From: Pseudomonas tritici
Lineage (GTDB): Bacteria > Pseudomonadota > Gammaproteobacteria > Pseudomonadales > Pseudomonadaceae
Length of the DNA: 64,000 bases
Direction of reading: 5' to 3'
Assembly (NCBI RefSeq): GCF_014268275.3
Contig: NZ_CP077084.1
Location: 5,146,001-5,210,000 of the forward strand
Made by a program: the position numbers and the translations under genes
Shown here: positions 20,312-28,983 of the stretch, one piece after another
How the letters are laid out: each line of letters opens with the position of its first letter
How positions within the stretch are numbered: position 1 is the first letter of the stretch
The notes under the pieces: model-generated
What the model saw: only the letters and a program-made list of their open reading frames with translations
What the model was told of the DNA's origin: nothing
Databases searched by the model: none

Positions 20312-20351
20312 GAAAAAGGGCCTGGAGCGATTTAACGCCCAGGCCCTTCAT
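20312..20351 (-). terminator. rho-independent terminator after purU
   Basis: On the minus strand the stem AAGGGCCTGGGC/CTCCAGGCCCTT is followed by a TTTTT run, shortly after the purU stop. Confidence 0.88.
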
Positions 20352-20372
20352 TCTTCAATCACAGCACGTCGG

Positions 20373-21221
20373 TCAGAACACGACCGTCTTGTTGCCGTGC
20401 ACCAGCACGCGGTCTTCCAAGTGGTAACGCAGGCCACGGGCCAGGACCATCTTCTCGACATCACGGCCGAAACGCACCATGTCTTCAATGCTGTCGCTGT
20501 GGCTGACACGCACCACGTCCTGCTCGATGATCGGGCCGGCGTCCAGCTCTTCGGTGACGTAGTGGCAGGTCGCGCCGATCAACTTCACGCCGCGCAGGGA
20601 AGCCTGGTGGTACGGCTTGGCCCCTACGAAGGACGGCAGGAAGCTGTGGTGGATGTTGATCACCTTGCCAGCGTATTCGCGGCAGAGCTCCGGCGGCAGG
20701 ATCTGCATGTAGCGCGCCAGCACCACAACGTCGGCCTCATGTTGCTTGACCAGACGCGAGACTTCAGCGAACGCCGGCTCCTTGTCCTGCGGGTTGACAG
20801 GCACGTGGTAATACGGGATGCCATGCCATTCAACCATGCTGCGCAGGTCATCATGGTTGGAAATCACGCAAGCGATCTCGCAGTCCAGCTCATCGCTGTG
20901 CCAGCGGTGCAGCAAATCAGCCAGGCAGTGGGATTCGCGGCTGGCCATCAATACCACACGTTTTTTCTGCTCGGTGTCAGTGATGTGCCAGGTCATCGAA
21001 AACTCTTCGGCGATCGGCGCAAACGCTTCGCGGAAGGCATCAAGACCAAAAGGCAGCGAGTCGGCACGAATCTCGTGACGCATGAAGAACCAACCGCTGA
21101 GATCGTCCGAGTGATGACTCGCTTCGGTGATCCAACCATTGTGGGAGGCCAGAAAGTTACTGACTTTGGCAACGATGCCGACCCGGTCCGGGCAAGCAAT
21201 CACCAGCCGAAAAGTGCGCAT
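20373..21221 (-). CDS. purU: formyltetrahydrofolate deformylase
   Basis: 282-residue PurU, which hydrolyses 10-formyl-THF to formate and THF, balancing the one-carbon pool. Residues 1-80 form an ACT regulatory domain (FRLVIACPDRVGIVAKVSNFLASHNGWI). Residues 90-282 are a formyl-transferase fold with VISNHDDLRSMVEWHGIPYYHVPV, then NIHHSFLPSFVGAKPY and the catalytic-region GATCHYVTEELDAGPIIEQD. The ATG at 21221 follows GGAG; the upstream extension lacks homology. It is divergent from mvaT and has its own terminator. Confidence 0.96.
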   Translation of the reverse strand: MRTFRLVIACPDRVGIVAKVSNFLASHNGWITEASHHSDDLSGWFFMRHEIRADSLPFGLDAFREAFAPIAEEFSMTWHITDTEQKKRVVLMASRESHCLADLLHRWHSDELDCEIACVISNHDDLRSMVEWHGIPYYHVPVNPQDKEPAFAEVSRLVKQHEADVVVLARYMQILPPELCREYAGKVINIHHSFLPSFVGAKPYHQASLRGVKLIGATCHYVTEELDAGPIIEQDVVRVSHSDSIEDMVRFGRDVEKMVLARGLRYHLEDRVLVHGNKTVVF

Positions 21222-21570
21222 TAGGGGGAAACTCCAGAACTTCACAAAGGCCGCCATTCTAGCCATTGCGCGAGAAAACTGCAGTATTCGTTGAGGCTTA
21301 TTCTGATCGCTGGCCCGTACCATGCCCCTTAATAGCCTATGGTTTTACCACCTTTATATGAATCTACTGCGTTACCCTATGGGTGTTCCTCGCATTTCAA
21401 GCAGATTGTCTTAGGTTCACGCCCTAGTAATTAACTCGAATGCATAGCAATGCTACAAACATTCAAAGTAATTCACATAAATACGACCTTAAATGTTTAC
21501 TTGGGGAAACCGCCTGACTATTATTGGGCCACTATCCCTGTCAATCAGCGCTCTACATAAGGTAGTCCAC
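21222..21570. other. A+T-rich divergent region between purU and mvaT
   Basis: 349 bases markedly richer in A+T than the surrounding genes. H-NS-family proteins bind such tracts, and autoregulation of mvaT-type genes is known, so this is a plausible self-binding region. I cannot fix a specific promoter. Confidence 0.5.
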
Positions 21571-21945
21571 ATGTCTCTGATCAACGAATACCGTGCCACC
21601 GAAGAAGCTATCAAAGAGCTGCAAGCCCGTTTGAAGAATCTGTCCCAAGACGACAAACTGCAAACCGAGCTGGAATTCGAAGGCAAATTGCGCACCCTGA
21701 TGGGTGAATACTCCAAATCCCTGCGTGACATCATCGCGCTGCTGGATCCAGATTCGAAAGTTAAAGCACCGCGCGGCGCTGTAAAAACTACTGGCACCAA
21801 GCGCGCTCGCAAAGTCAAGCAATACAAAAACCCGCACAACGGTGAAGTGATTGAAACCAAAGGCGGCAACCACAAAACCCTGAAAGAGTGGAAAGCCAAG
21901 TGGGGCGGTGACGTGGTTGAAGGCTGGGCTACCCTGCTGGGCTAA
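21571..21945 (+). CDS. mvaT: H-NS family xenogeneic silencer MvaT
   Basis: 124-residue nucleoid protein. The N-terminal coiled coil (MSLINEYRATEEAIKELQ, about 1-60) oligomerises. A basic linker follows, and the C-terminal DNA-binding domain has KQYKNPHNGEVIETKGGNHKTLKEWKAKWG (about 87-116) with the R/K-G-N type hook for A+T-rich minor grooves. Over the full length it matches MvaT more closely than MvaU. The start at 21571 is canonical; a longer frame from 21493 is not. MvaT silences A+T-rich and horizontally acquired genes. It is followed by a terminator. Confidence 0.97.
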   Translation: MSLINEYRATEEAIKELQARLKNLSQDDKLQTELEFEGKLRTLMGEYSKSLRDIIALLDPDSKVKAPRGAVKTTGTKRARKVKQYKNPHNGEVIETKGGNHKTLKEWKAKWGGDVVEGWATLLG

Positions 21946-21983
21946 GCTTCGCCAGGCCTCCTGCGCCTGATACGCAACACCTT

Positions 21984-22011
21984 AAAAACGCCAGCCTGCT
22001 GGCGTTTTTTA
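21984..22011 (+). terminator. rho-independent terminator after mvaT
   Basis: A-run, stem ACGCCAGC/GCTGGCGT, then a TTTTTT run, 38 bases after the mvaT stop. It lies between convergent mvaT and sbcB and has an A-run on the other side. Confidence 0.92.
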
Positions 22012-22037
22012 TTGCCTGCCTGTTTTGTCAAAGTCGA

Positions 22038-23465
22038 CTACAGGTTTACCTTGGCGGCCAGAGAGTCCGCATACTCCTGCCACTGCTCCAGTACCTCGGC
22101 CTGAAACGGCGTTGCACTAACGGCAAACTCTTGCCGAGCCTGCTTAAATGCCCCAAGGGTATTCGGCGCGCCCCACTGCGGGTCAGACAAACGTTGCTGA
22201 CAGAAAAGTGTCCAGCGTTGTTGCTCCTCATTGTTCAAGGTATCGGGGAAGTTACGCGCGCGGTAGCGAAACAATAATTCAGGCAAACGCTGATCATCAA
22301 AAGGCCATTGCTGGCGAGCTAATTGCGCAGGCTCGGCCGTCCGGACTTGTTCGCATAAGCGCCGATCACGATCTCCGATAAAACCATCATAAAGCTGTTG
22401 CTCCGGGTCTGAACTCGGGACGAAATCATCTTCGGCGTAAATGATCGCCAACTTATCGCGCCAAAGTTCCTGTGCGTCAGTTAGCCGCAGCGCTCGTTCC
22501 TGATAGATATTCATATCCAAGTGCAAGCGTTCACGATCTTCAGCCCGTAGCACATTCAACGGGGCAACCACCGGGCAGCGGTTGATATGTACCAACTTGA
22601 GCGGTACCGGCAGCTCACCCTCGGCAAGATCGTCACGGCGGGTATAAAGGCGTTGGCGCAAGGCATCCGCATCAAGGTCCAGCAACCCTTGTGGATCAAG
22701 CCCAAGATCGCAGACGATCAATGCATTACGATTGCGCGGGTGCCACGCCAGCGGCAGCACCACCCCCAGGTAATGGCGCTCGGCGGAAAACCGCCCGGAG
22801 ATATGCACCATCGGTTGCAGCAAGCGTACCTGGTCCATCACCCGTTGCTTGCTGCGCAGTTGAAACAACCATTCATACAGCTTGGGCTGCTTCTCACGGA
22901 CCCGTCGAGCCAACGCAATCGTGGCGCGTACATCGGACAACGCATCATGAGCCTGGCCATGGTCGATACCGTTGGCTTCGGTCAGGCGCTCCAGCTTGAG
23001 CGTGACACGCCCATCCTGTTGCGGCCATTCAATACCTTCCGGGCGCAGGGCGTAGGCCGTGCGGACCACGTCGATCAAATCCCAACGACTGTTACCGCCC
23101 TGCCACTCCCGCGCGTAAGGGTCGAAAAAATTGCGGTACAGGCTGTAGCGCGTCATTTCATCGTCAAATCGCAAGGTGTTGTAGCCGGCGCCACAAGTAC
23201 CCGGCGCGGCCAGTTCAGCATGCACTCGCGTCATGAAGTCGGCCTCGGCCAGGCCTTTTTCCGCGAGTATCGCGGGCGTGATACCGGTAATCGCGCAGGC
23301 GACGGGATGCGGCAGGATATCGTCGCTGGGCCGGCAGTAAAGATTGACCGGGGCGCCAATCTCATTGAGTTCAAAGTCCGTCCGGATGCCGGCTACCTGG
23401 AGTGGGCGATCGCTACGCGGGTTGATGCCGGTGGTTTCATAGTCGTACCAGAAAATGGAGGTCAC
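22038..23465 (-). CDS. sbcB: exodeoxyribonuclease I
   Basis: 475-residue 3'-to-5' single-strand DNA exonuclease used in recombination and mismatch repair. The DEDD fold starts with Exo I FWYDYETTGI (near residue 5). Exo II is GYNTLRFDDEMTRY, and Exo III is HDALSDVRATIALA with the catalytic H and D. The C-terminal SH3-like and helical domains follow (WHPRNRNALIVCDL, LLFRYRARNFPDTL). Length matches E. coli ExoI (475). The start is GTG at 23465, after AGGA. It is convergent with mvaT. Confidence 0.96.
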   Translation of the reverse strand: MTSIFWYDYETTGINPRSDRPLQVAGIRTDFELNEIGAPVNLYCRPSDDILPHPVACAITGITPAILAEKGLAEADFMTRVHAELAAPGTCGAGYNTLRFDDEMTRYSLYRNFFDPYAREWQGGNSRWDLIDVVRTAYALRPEGIEWPQQDGRVTLKLERLTEANGIDHGQAHDALSDVRATIALARRVREKQPKLYEWLFQLRSKQRVMDQVRLLQPMVHISGRFSAERHYLGVVLPLAWHPRNRNALIVCDLGLDPQGLLDLDADALRQRLYTRRDDLAEGELPVPLKLVHINRCPVVAPLNVLRAEDRERLHLDMNIYQERALRLTDAQELWRDKLAIIYAEDDFVPSSDPEQQLYDGFIGDRDRRLCEQVRTAEPAQLARQQWPFDDQRLPELLFRYRARNFPDTLNNEEQQRWTLFCQQRLSDPQWGAPNTLGAFKQARQEFAVSATPFQAEVLEQWQEYADSLAAKVNL

Positions 23466-23632
23466 GGGCTATTCCTGTACTGAAGATCGACAAAGTCTAG
23501 GCGCTGAACCGCGTCCGCGACCAGCACCAAATGCACTGTACAAACATCCAGTAAAACCTTGAGTGGTTGCTTCCATCGCCGACACTGCTAGCATCCGTGT
23601 CTCCCAGCCTCTGCGCACTGCCAAGGATCGCG

Positions 23633-24325
23633 ATGCCGTCAACCCCATTGGACACCCGCTACCAGATCGAAACCCCGGAGGGCATCGATCTGCCCCTGCG
23701 CCCGGCCGGCCTGGTGCCACGCGTGCTGGCCTTTGCCTTCGACCTTGGTTTGCGCGGGATCGTCATGGGCATTCTGCTGGTGCCATTGGCCTTGCTCGGC
23801 AACGTCGGCATCGGCCTGGGTTCGCTGCTGCTGTTCCTGATCAGTTGGTGGTACATGGTGCTGTTCGAAGTACTCAACCAGGGCTGCTCACCCGGCAAAC
23901 AGGTCATGGGGCTGCGTGTCGTCCAAGATGATGGCACTCCGGTTGGCTGGTCCGCATCACTGATCCGTAACCTGCTGCGGTTTGTCGACATGCTGCCATT
24001 CGGCTACTTTCTCGGCGCGATCAGTTGCCTGCAACACCCTCACTTCAAGCGCCTAGGTGACTTGGCCGCCGGCACACTGGTGATCTACCGGGAACAGCCG
24101 TTGGTGCGCCCTCAAATCCCGCAAGCGGCGGCCTTGCGCCTGCCCTTCGCCCTGGATTTGAGTGAACAGCGGGCCATCCTTGGCTTCGCGGAACGTCAGG
24201 GTGAACTGTCCACCGAACGCGTTCATGAGTTGGCCTCGATTCTCGCCGCGCCCTTGCAGGTATCCCCGGCTCGCGCCGTGGAGCAACTCAATGGTGTGGC
24301 CCGTGGCCTATTGGGGCCGACATGA
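23633..24325 (+). CDS. RDD family membrane protein
   Basis: 230-residue protein with an RDD domain in residues 25-150. LVPRVLAFAFDLGLRG carries the first R and D, followed by hydrophobic segments near 32-56, 58-80 and 118-140 and by PGKQVMGLRVVQDDGTPVGW. The C-terminal 75 residues are soluble. First gene of the operon running to 30315. The ATG at 23633 follows AAGGA. RDD proteins are poorly characterised membrane proteins; some are linked to ion transport. The stop overlaps the next start (ATGA). Confidence 0.9.
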   Translation: MPSTPLDTRYQIETPEGIDLPLRPAGLVPRVLAFAFDLGLRGIVMGILLVPLALLGNVGIGLGSLLLFLISWWYMVLFEVLNQGCSPGKQVMGLRVVQDDGTPVGWSASLIRNLLRFVDMLPFGYFLGAISCLQHPHFKRLGDLAAGTLVIYREQPLVRPQIPQAAALRLPFALDLSEQRAILGFAERQGELSTERVHELASILAAPLQVSPARAVEQLNGVARGLLGPT

Positions 24326-25302
24326 AACAGAGCCTTTTCGAAAGCCGCTACCAGCCTCAATGGCAAGCCTTTGCCGAACACCTGAAACAGTTGGAGCAAG
24401 GCAAGGCCAAAGCCAGTGACGTGGCCGACTTCCCCCATCAATACCGACGATTGTGCCAACACCTGGCCCTGGCCCAGGCGCGCGGCTACAGCAGCTATCT
24501 GGTAGATCCGTTGCAACAACTGGCCCTGCGCGGCCACCAACAGCTCTACCGGCATCGCAGCCAATTGGCGGCAAATGTGCTGGGGTTCGTACTCGCCGAT
24601 TTTCCTCGGTTGGTGCGAGAACAATGGCGTTTCGTACTGATCGCCAGCCTGCTGTTTTTTGGCAGCCTGGTAGGTATCGCGCTCTTGGTCTACCTGTTCC
24701 CCGACTTGATTTATAGCGTCGTCAGCCCGCAGCAAGTGGCCGAGATGCAGGGCATGTATGACCCCGACGCCAGCCGCCTGGGCCGCGCCGCCGAGCGTGC
24801 GTCAAGCGAAGACTGGATGATGTTCGGCTACTACGTGATGCACAACACCGGTATTGCGTTCCAGACGTTCGCCGCCGGTTTATTGTTCGGGCTGGGCAGT
24901 GTGTTCTTTCTGATTTTCAACGGCCTGGTCATCGGTGCAGTCTCCGGGCACCTGACTGAAATCGGCTACGGGCAGACCTTCTGGTCATTCGTCATAGGCC
25001 ATGGTGCATTCGAGCTGACAGCAATCGCACTCGCCGGTGCCGCAGGCTTGCAACTGGGCTGGGCGATGATCGCTCCCGGGCAATTGACCCGTGGCGAATC
25101 ATTGCGGCGGGCAGCGCGCAAGAGCGTGCAGATGTTGTGCGGTGTCATGATATTCCTGCTGATCGCTGCCTTTATCGAAGCTTATTGGTCGTCCACCACC
25201 GCCATCGCCCCTTGGGTCAAATACTTGGTGGGCGCTGCTCTGTGGCTGCTGGTGGCGGCTTACCTGGGCTTTGCCGGAAGGACTCGCCATGCGCCTGAGT
25301 GA
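24322..25302 (+). CDS. SpoIIM / DUF95 membrane protein
   Basis: 326-residue integral membrane protein of the stage II sporulation protein M/DUF95 family. The N-terminal soluble helix bundle (1-100) ends in FPRLVREQWRFVL. Then come several membrane segments (about 108-132, 180-215, 225-250, 270-290 and 300-318) with the conserved GLGSVFFLIFNGLVIGAVSGHL and FVIGHGAFELTAIALAGAAGL. In sporulating bacteria SpoIIM is part of the DMP peptidoglycan machine; outside them the role is unknown. Second gene of the RDD-to-DUF58 operon; it overlaps its upstream gene by 4 bases and the next by 14. Confidence 0.9.
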   Translation: MKQSLFESRYQPQWQAFAEHLKQLEQGKAKASDVADFPHQYRRLCQHLALAQARGYSSYLVDPLQQLALRGHQQLYRHRSQLAANVLGFVLADFPRLVREQWRFVLIASLLFFGSLVGIALLVYLFPDLIYSVVSPQQVAEMQGMYDPDASRLGRAAERASSEDWMMFGYYVMHNTGIAFQTFAAGLLFGLGSVFFLIFNGLVIGAVSGHLTEIGYGQTFWSFVIGHGAFELTAIALAGAAGLQLGWAMIAPGQLTRGESLRRAARKSVQMLCGVMIFLLIAAFIEAYWSSTTAIAPWVKYLVGAALWLLVAAYLGFAGRTRHAPE

Positions 25303-26818
25303 TGCAAGCGTGGTAATCCGCCCACGTACTGCCTGGGAAGCCATGGACCTTGGCGTATTGATGGCCCGCGAATATCGCCTGCTACTGATGGGCAGTTGGG
25401 CGCTGGTGAGCCTGCCAGTGTTCGTCTTACTGACTGCACTGCTGTGGCAGTACCCGTCTACTGCACTATTCGTGTTCTGGTGGCTCAAACCGGCCTTTGA
25501 CCGTTTGCCGCTTTACATCCTGTCCAAGACCTTGTTTGGCGAAACACCCAGCATCAAGCAGGCCGTGCACGAGTGGCCGAAACTGCTGAAAGGCCAGCTG
25601 CTGGCCAGCCTGACCTGGCGACGACTCAGCCTGAGCCGCAGCTTTGTGATGCCGGTGAGTCAACTCGAAGGCCTGAATGGCCCGGCACGCCAAAAACGCC
25701 TGGGCGTGCTGCAGCAACGTAACGCAGGAGCCGCACGTTGGTTGACAACCATCGGGGTGCACCTGGAAATCGGCCTGTGGTTTGGTTGCATGGCACTGCT
25801 CTATCTGTTCATTCCCCAGAACGTCGAGATGGATTGGGACTGGCAACGTCTGGCACTGGCGACAAGCTCGGAAAAATTGTGGCTGGAACACCTGAGTAAC
25901 GCGTTCTATGCATTGATCCTGGTGTTTTGGGAGCCCATCTATGTCGCCTGCGGTTTCAGCCTTTACCTTAACCGCCGCACCGTACTCGAGGCCTGGGACC
26001 TGGAACTGGCGTTCCGACGCCTTCGTCAGCGCCTGAGCAGCGTAGCGCCGCTATTATTACTGATAATAGGGCTGACGCTTCTGCCATTCAGCCCACCCGC
26101 CATGGCCGATGCTTCCAACCCCGCCAAGCCACTGAACACCCAGGACGCGAGCCAATCCATCAAGTCGCTGCTGGATAAGCCTCCCTTCAAAAATCCGGAA
26201 ACCGTAACCCGCTATCGCTTTGGCGAAGACAAGACCCCTGTTAAAAACAAGGCTCACAGCGACGGTAAACTCCCGGACTGGTTGAAGGCGCTGCTGAACA
26301 ACCTCAACAGCAATACCTTCAAGCACATCGCCCAGGGCTTGGAGGTACTGTTATGGGGACTGCTGATCGGCGTCTTGATCATGCTGGCATGGCGTTATCG
26401 CGAATGGTTGAGCACGTTTGTAAGCCGGCGCGGGCCGCGCAAGCCCAACGTCATGAAACCCGTGCCGACACAATTATTCGGTCTCGAACTGGGCACCGAA
26501 ACCTTGCCCGACGACGTTGCCAGCGCCGCCGAGCACCTATGGGCCACCCAACCAAGGGAAGCCCTCGGCCTGCTGTACCGAGGCCTGTTAAGCCGACTGC
26601 TGCATGATTTCAATCTGCCGCTTAAAAGCGCTGACACAGAAGGCCAGGTCCTGGCGCGCGTGCACCAGCTGCAACAACCGCAGCTGCTGGCCTTCAGTGA
26701 CGAATTGACCCGACATTGGCAAAACCTTGCCTACGGCCATCACCTTCCCCCCCTTTCAGCCCAGCAAAAACTCTGCAGTGATTGGCGCACCCTGTTCAGC
26801 TCGGGGAACGCCTCATGA
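25289..26818 (+). CDS. DUF4129 domain membrane protein
   Basis: 509-residue membrane protein. Hydrophobic segments lie near 37-58, 150-172, 205-225, 248-270 and 350-372, with a long proline- and lysine-rich periplasmic or linker stretch between the last two. The C-terminal DUF4129 domain (about 425-505) has REALGLLYRGLLSRLLHDF. DUF4129 proteins recur in MoxR/DUF58 clusters and resemble the C-terminal part of some transglutaminase-like proteins; no catalytic function is known here. Third gene of the operon; the start overlaps the SpoIIM end by 14 bases. Confidence 0.88.
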   Translation: MRLSDASVVIRPRTAWEAMDLGVLMAREYRLLLMGSWALVSLPVFVLLTALLWQYPSTALFVFWWLKPAFDRLPLYILSKTLFGETPSIKQAVHEWPKLLKGQLLASLTWRRLSLSRSFVMPVSQLEGLNGPARQKRLGVLQQRNAGAARWLTTIGVHLEIGLWFGCMALLYLFIPQNVEMDWDWQRLALATSSEKLWLEHLSNAFYALILVFWEPIYVACGFSLYLNRRTVLEAWDLELAFRRLRQRLSSVAPLLLLIIGLTLLPFSPPAMADASNPAKPLNTQDASQSIKSLLDKPPFKNPETVTRYRFGEDKTPVKNKAHSDGKLPDWLKALLNNLNSNTFKHIAQGLEVLLWGLLIGVLIMLAWRYREWLSTFVSRRGPRKPNVMKPVPTQLFGLELGTETLPDDVASAAEHLWATQPREALGLLYRGLLSRLLHDFNLPLKSADTEGQVLARVHQLQQPQLLAFSDELTRHWQNLAYGHHLPPLSAQQKLCSDWRTLFSSGNAS

Positions 26819-27984
26819 ACCGGCCTTTGATATGGGTGGGATTATTGCTGGCGTGCCTGCTTGGCGCGGGTGGTTACTTCGTGTGGAGCAAGGCGATCCC
26901 CTACGACGAAGTGGTGGATCGCGGCCCTTCTCCAGAAGCCCTGGCGAACCCCTACCTGGCGGCAGAACACTTTCTGAGCCAACAAGGCCTGGCCGTGGAC
27001 CATGCCAACAGCGTGGAACGGTTGACGACGCTGCCCGCCAAGGGCCACAGCCTGTTATTGCTTGGCGAGCGCAGCAACATGTCACCACGCCAGGTAGAGC
27101 AACTGCTGGCTTGGGCCAAATCCGGCGGCCATCTGTTACTGGTGGCCGAGGCGCTGTGGGATGAAGAGACTGGCAAAAGCGGCGACCTGCTGCTCGATCG
27201 CCTGGATATCCACCAGGCCTTGAGTGATGAACCTGAAGAGCTTGCGCCTACCGAGAAGAAGCCTCTCAAAAAGAAAGCCCCGGACCTGACCAAACTCTAC
27301 GTCGACAATGAAACCGCACCGGCTTATTTCAGTTTCGACACGGACTTCAACCTTACCGACCCCAAGCACCTGGCTCAATTTTCTGCCAACAGCGCAAGGT
27401 CGAGCCACCTGATGCAACTCGACCTTGGGAGAGGCCGCGTCACGGTGATCACCGACAGTGACCTATGGAAAAACCCGAGTATTGGTAGGCACGACAATGC
27501 CTGGCTGCTGTGGTATCTGACCCAGGGCACAGCCGTGACCCTGCTGTTCAACAGTGACTTCGACGACTTGTTTACCCTGCTGGTGCGGTACTTCCCCCAG
27601 GCCCTGGTCGCACTCATTGCCCTGGTCGCCCTGGCACTGTGGCGGGCCGGGATGCGTCAAGGCCCGATCCAGTCTCCCCCACCCAACGCACGCCGCCAGT
27701 TGCAGGAACACCTGAAAGCCAGCGCCGACTTCCTGCTGCGCCGCAGTGGCCAAGGCACGCTGCTGCGTGCCCTGCAGCGCGATGTCTTGCGTGCCGCCCG
27801 GCGTCGTCACACCGGTTTTGAACACCTCGACAATGCAGAACAGTGGCGGGTACTTGAACACCTGACGCACCAACCCTCTCACGTCATCAGCCAGGCCCTT
27901 GGCCCACTTCCGGCAAAACGGCTTTCCAGCGCCGATTTCAGCCGGCAGGTGGCGTGCCTGCAAACCCTCAGGAATGCCCTATGA
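26815..27984 (+). CDS. DUF4350 domain membrane protein
   Basis: 389-residue protein with an N-terminal membrane anchor (residues 4-23) and an alpha/beta domain of DUF4350 (about 40-240), with LLLLGERSNMSPRQVEQLLAW and GGHLLLVAEALWD. This is a class I glutamine amidotransferase-like fold without an evident catalytic triad. A lysine- and proline-rich insertion lies near 140-158. A second membrane segment is near 258-280, followed by a cytoplasmic tail. Fourth gene of the operon; ATGA overlaps on both sides. Confidence 0.87.
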   Translation: MNRPLIWVGLLLACLLGAGGYFVWSKAIPYDEVVDRGPSPEALANPYLAAEHFLSQQGLAVDHANSVERLTTLPAKGHSLLLLGERSNMSPRQVEQLLAWAKSGGHLLLVAEALWDEETGKSGDLLLDRLDIHQALSDEPEELAPTEKKPLKKKAPDLTKLYVDNETAPAYFSFDTDFNLTDPKHLAQFSANSARSSHLMQLDLGRGRVTVITDSDLWKNPSIGRHDNAWLLWYLTQGTAVTLLFNSDFDDLFTLLVRYFPQALVALIALVALALWRAGMRQGPIQSPPPNARRQLQEHLKASADFLLRRSGQGTLLRALQRDVLRAARRRHTGFEHLDNAEQWRVLEHLTHQPSHVISQALGPLPAKRLSSADFSRQVACLQTLRNAL

Positions 27985-28976
27985 GCGAAATTCCAAGCGC
28001 CACTGCCCTGACCAGCGAAACCTTGCAGCGTGCCAGCGGGCAAGCCCAGGCTCTAGGCACTGAATTGCGCAAGGCAGTGATTGGCCAGGACCAGGTGATC
28101 GACGATGTCCTGACCGCACTGATCGCCGGCGGCCACGTGCTGCTCGAAGGGGTGCCAGGGCTGGGCAAAACCCTGCTGGTACGCGCCCTCGCACGTTGCT
28201 TTGATGGCGATTTCGCGCGTATCCAGTTCACCCCGGACCTGATGCCCAGCGATGTCACCGGCCACGCCGTGTATGACCTGCACACCGAGCAATTCAAATT
28301 GCGCAAAGGCCCGGTGTTCACCCACTTGTTGCTGGCCGACGAAATCAACCGCGCCCCGGCCAAGACCCAGGCGGCCTTGCTTGAGGCCATGCAGGAACGG
28401 CAAGTCACCCTTGAAGGCGAGGCGCTGCCTATCGGCCAACCGTTCATGGTACTCGCGACCCAGAACCCCATCGAACAGGAAGGCACCTACCCCCTACCGG
28501 AAGCGGAACTGGATCGTTTTATGCTCAAGGTGCGCATGGATTATCCCGACGCGCAGCAGGAGCTGGACATGGTGCGCGAAGTCACGCGCTCGTCCCGGGC
28601 CGACATGCTGGATGTACACCCATTGCGCACCGTGTTGCAGGCCGAGGACGTGCTGCAACTGCAGCGGATTGCCAGTGAACTGGCCCTGGATGAACAGGTG
28701 CTCGACTATGCCGTGCGCCTGGCGCGCGCCACCCGTAGTTGGCCGGGGCTGACCATCGGCGCCGGGCCGCGGGCCTCCATCGCCCTGGTGCGTGGCGCGC
28801 GTGCTCGCGCCCTGTTGCGCGGTGGTGAATTCGTCACCCCGGACGACATCAAGGGATGCGCCTTGGCGGTACTGCGTCATCGGGTGCGTATAGCGCCAGA
28901 GTTGGACATCGACGGGCTGGAGGTCGACCAGGTGCTCAAGCAAATGCTCGATCAGATACCGGCGCCCCGGCAATGA
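27981..28976 (+). CDS. MoxR family AAA+ ATPase
   Basis: 331-residue MoxR-type AAA+ ATPase. Walker A is GVPGLGKTLLVRAL (about 57-70) and Walker B is LLLADEINRAPAKTQ. The MoxR segment EGTYPLPEAELDRFMLKVRMDYP follows, and sensor 2 lies in GPRASIALVRGARARALL. MoxR proteins act as chaperones that often work with a vWA-domain partner; here the partner would be the DUF58 protein next door. Fifth gene of the operon, overlapping DUF4350 by 4 bases. Confidence 0.93.
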   Translation: MSEIPSATALTSETLQRASGQAQALGTELRKAVIGQDQVIDDVLTALIAGGHVLLEGVPGLGKTLLVRALARCFDGDFARIQFTPDLMPSDVTGHAVYDLHTEQFKLRKGPVFTHLLLADEINRAPAKTQAALLEAMQERQVTLEGEALPIGQPFMVLATQNPIEQEGTYPLPEAELDRFMLKVRMDYPDAQQELDMVREVTRSSRADMLDVHPLRTVLQAEDVLQLQRIASELALDEQVLDYAVRLARATRSWPGLTIGAGPRASIALVRGARARALLRGGEFVTPDDIKGCALAVLRHRVRIAPELDIDGLEVDQVLKQMLDQIPAPRQ

Positions 28977-28983
28977 CTCGCCC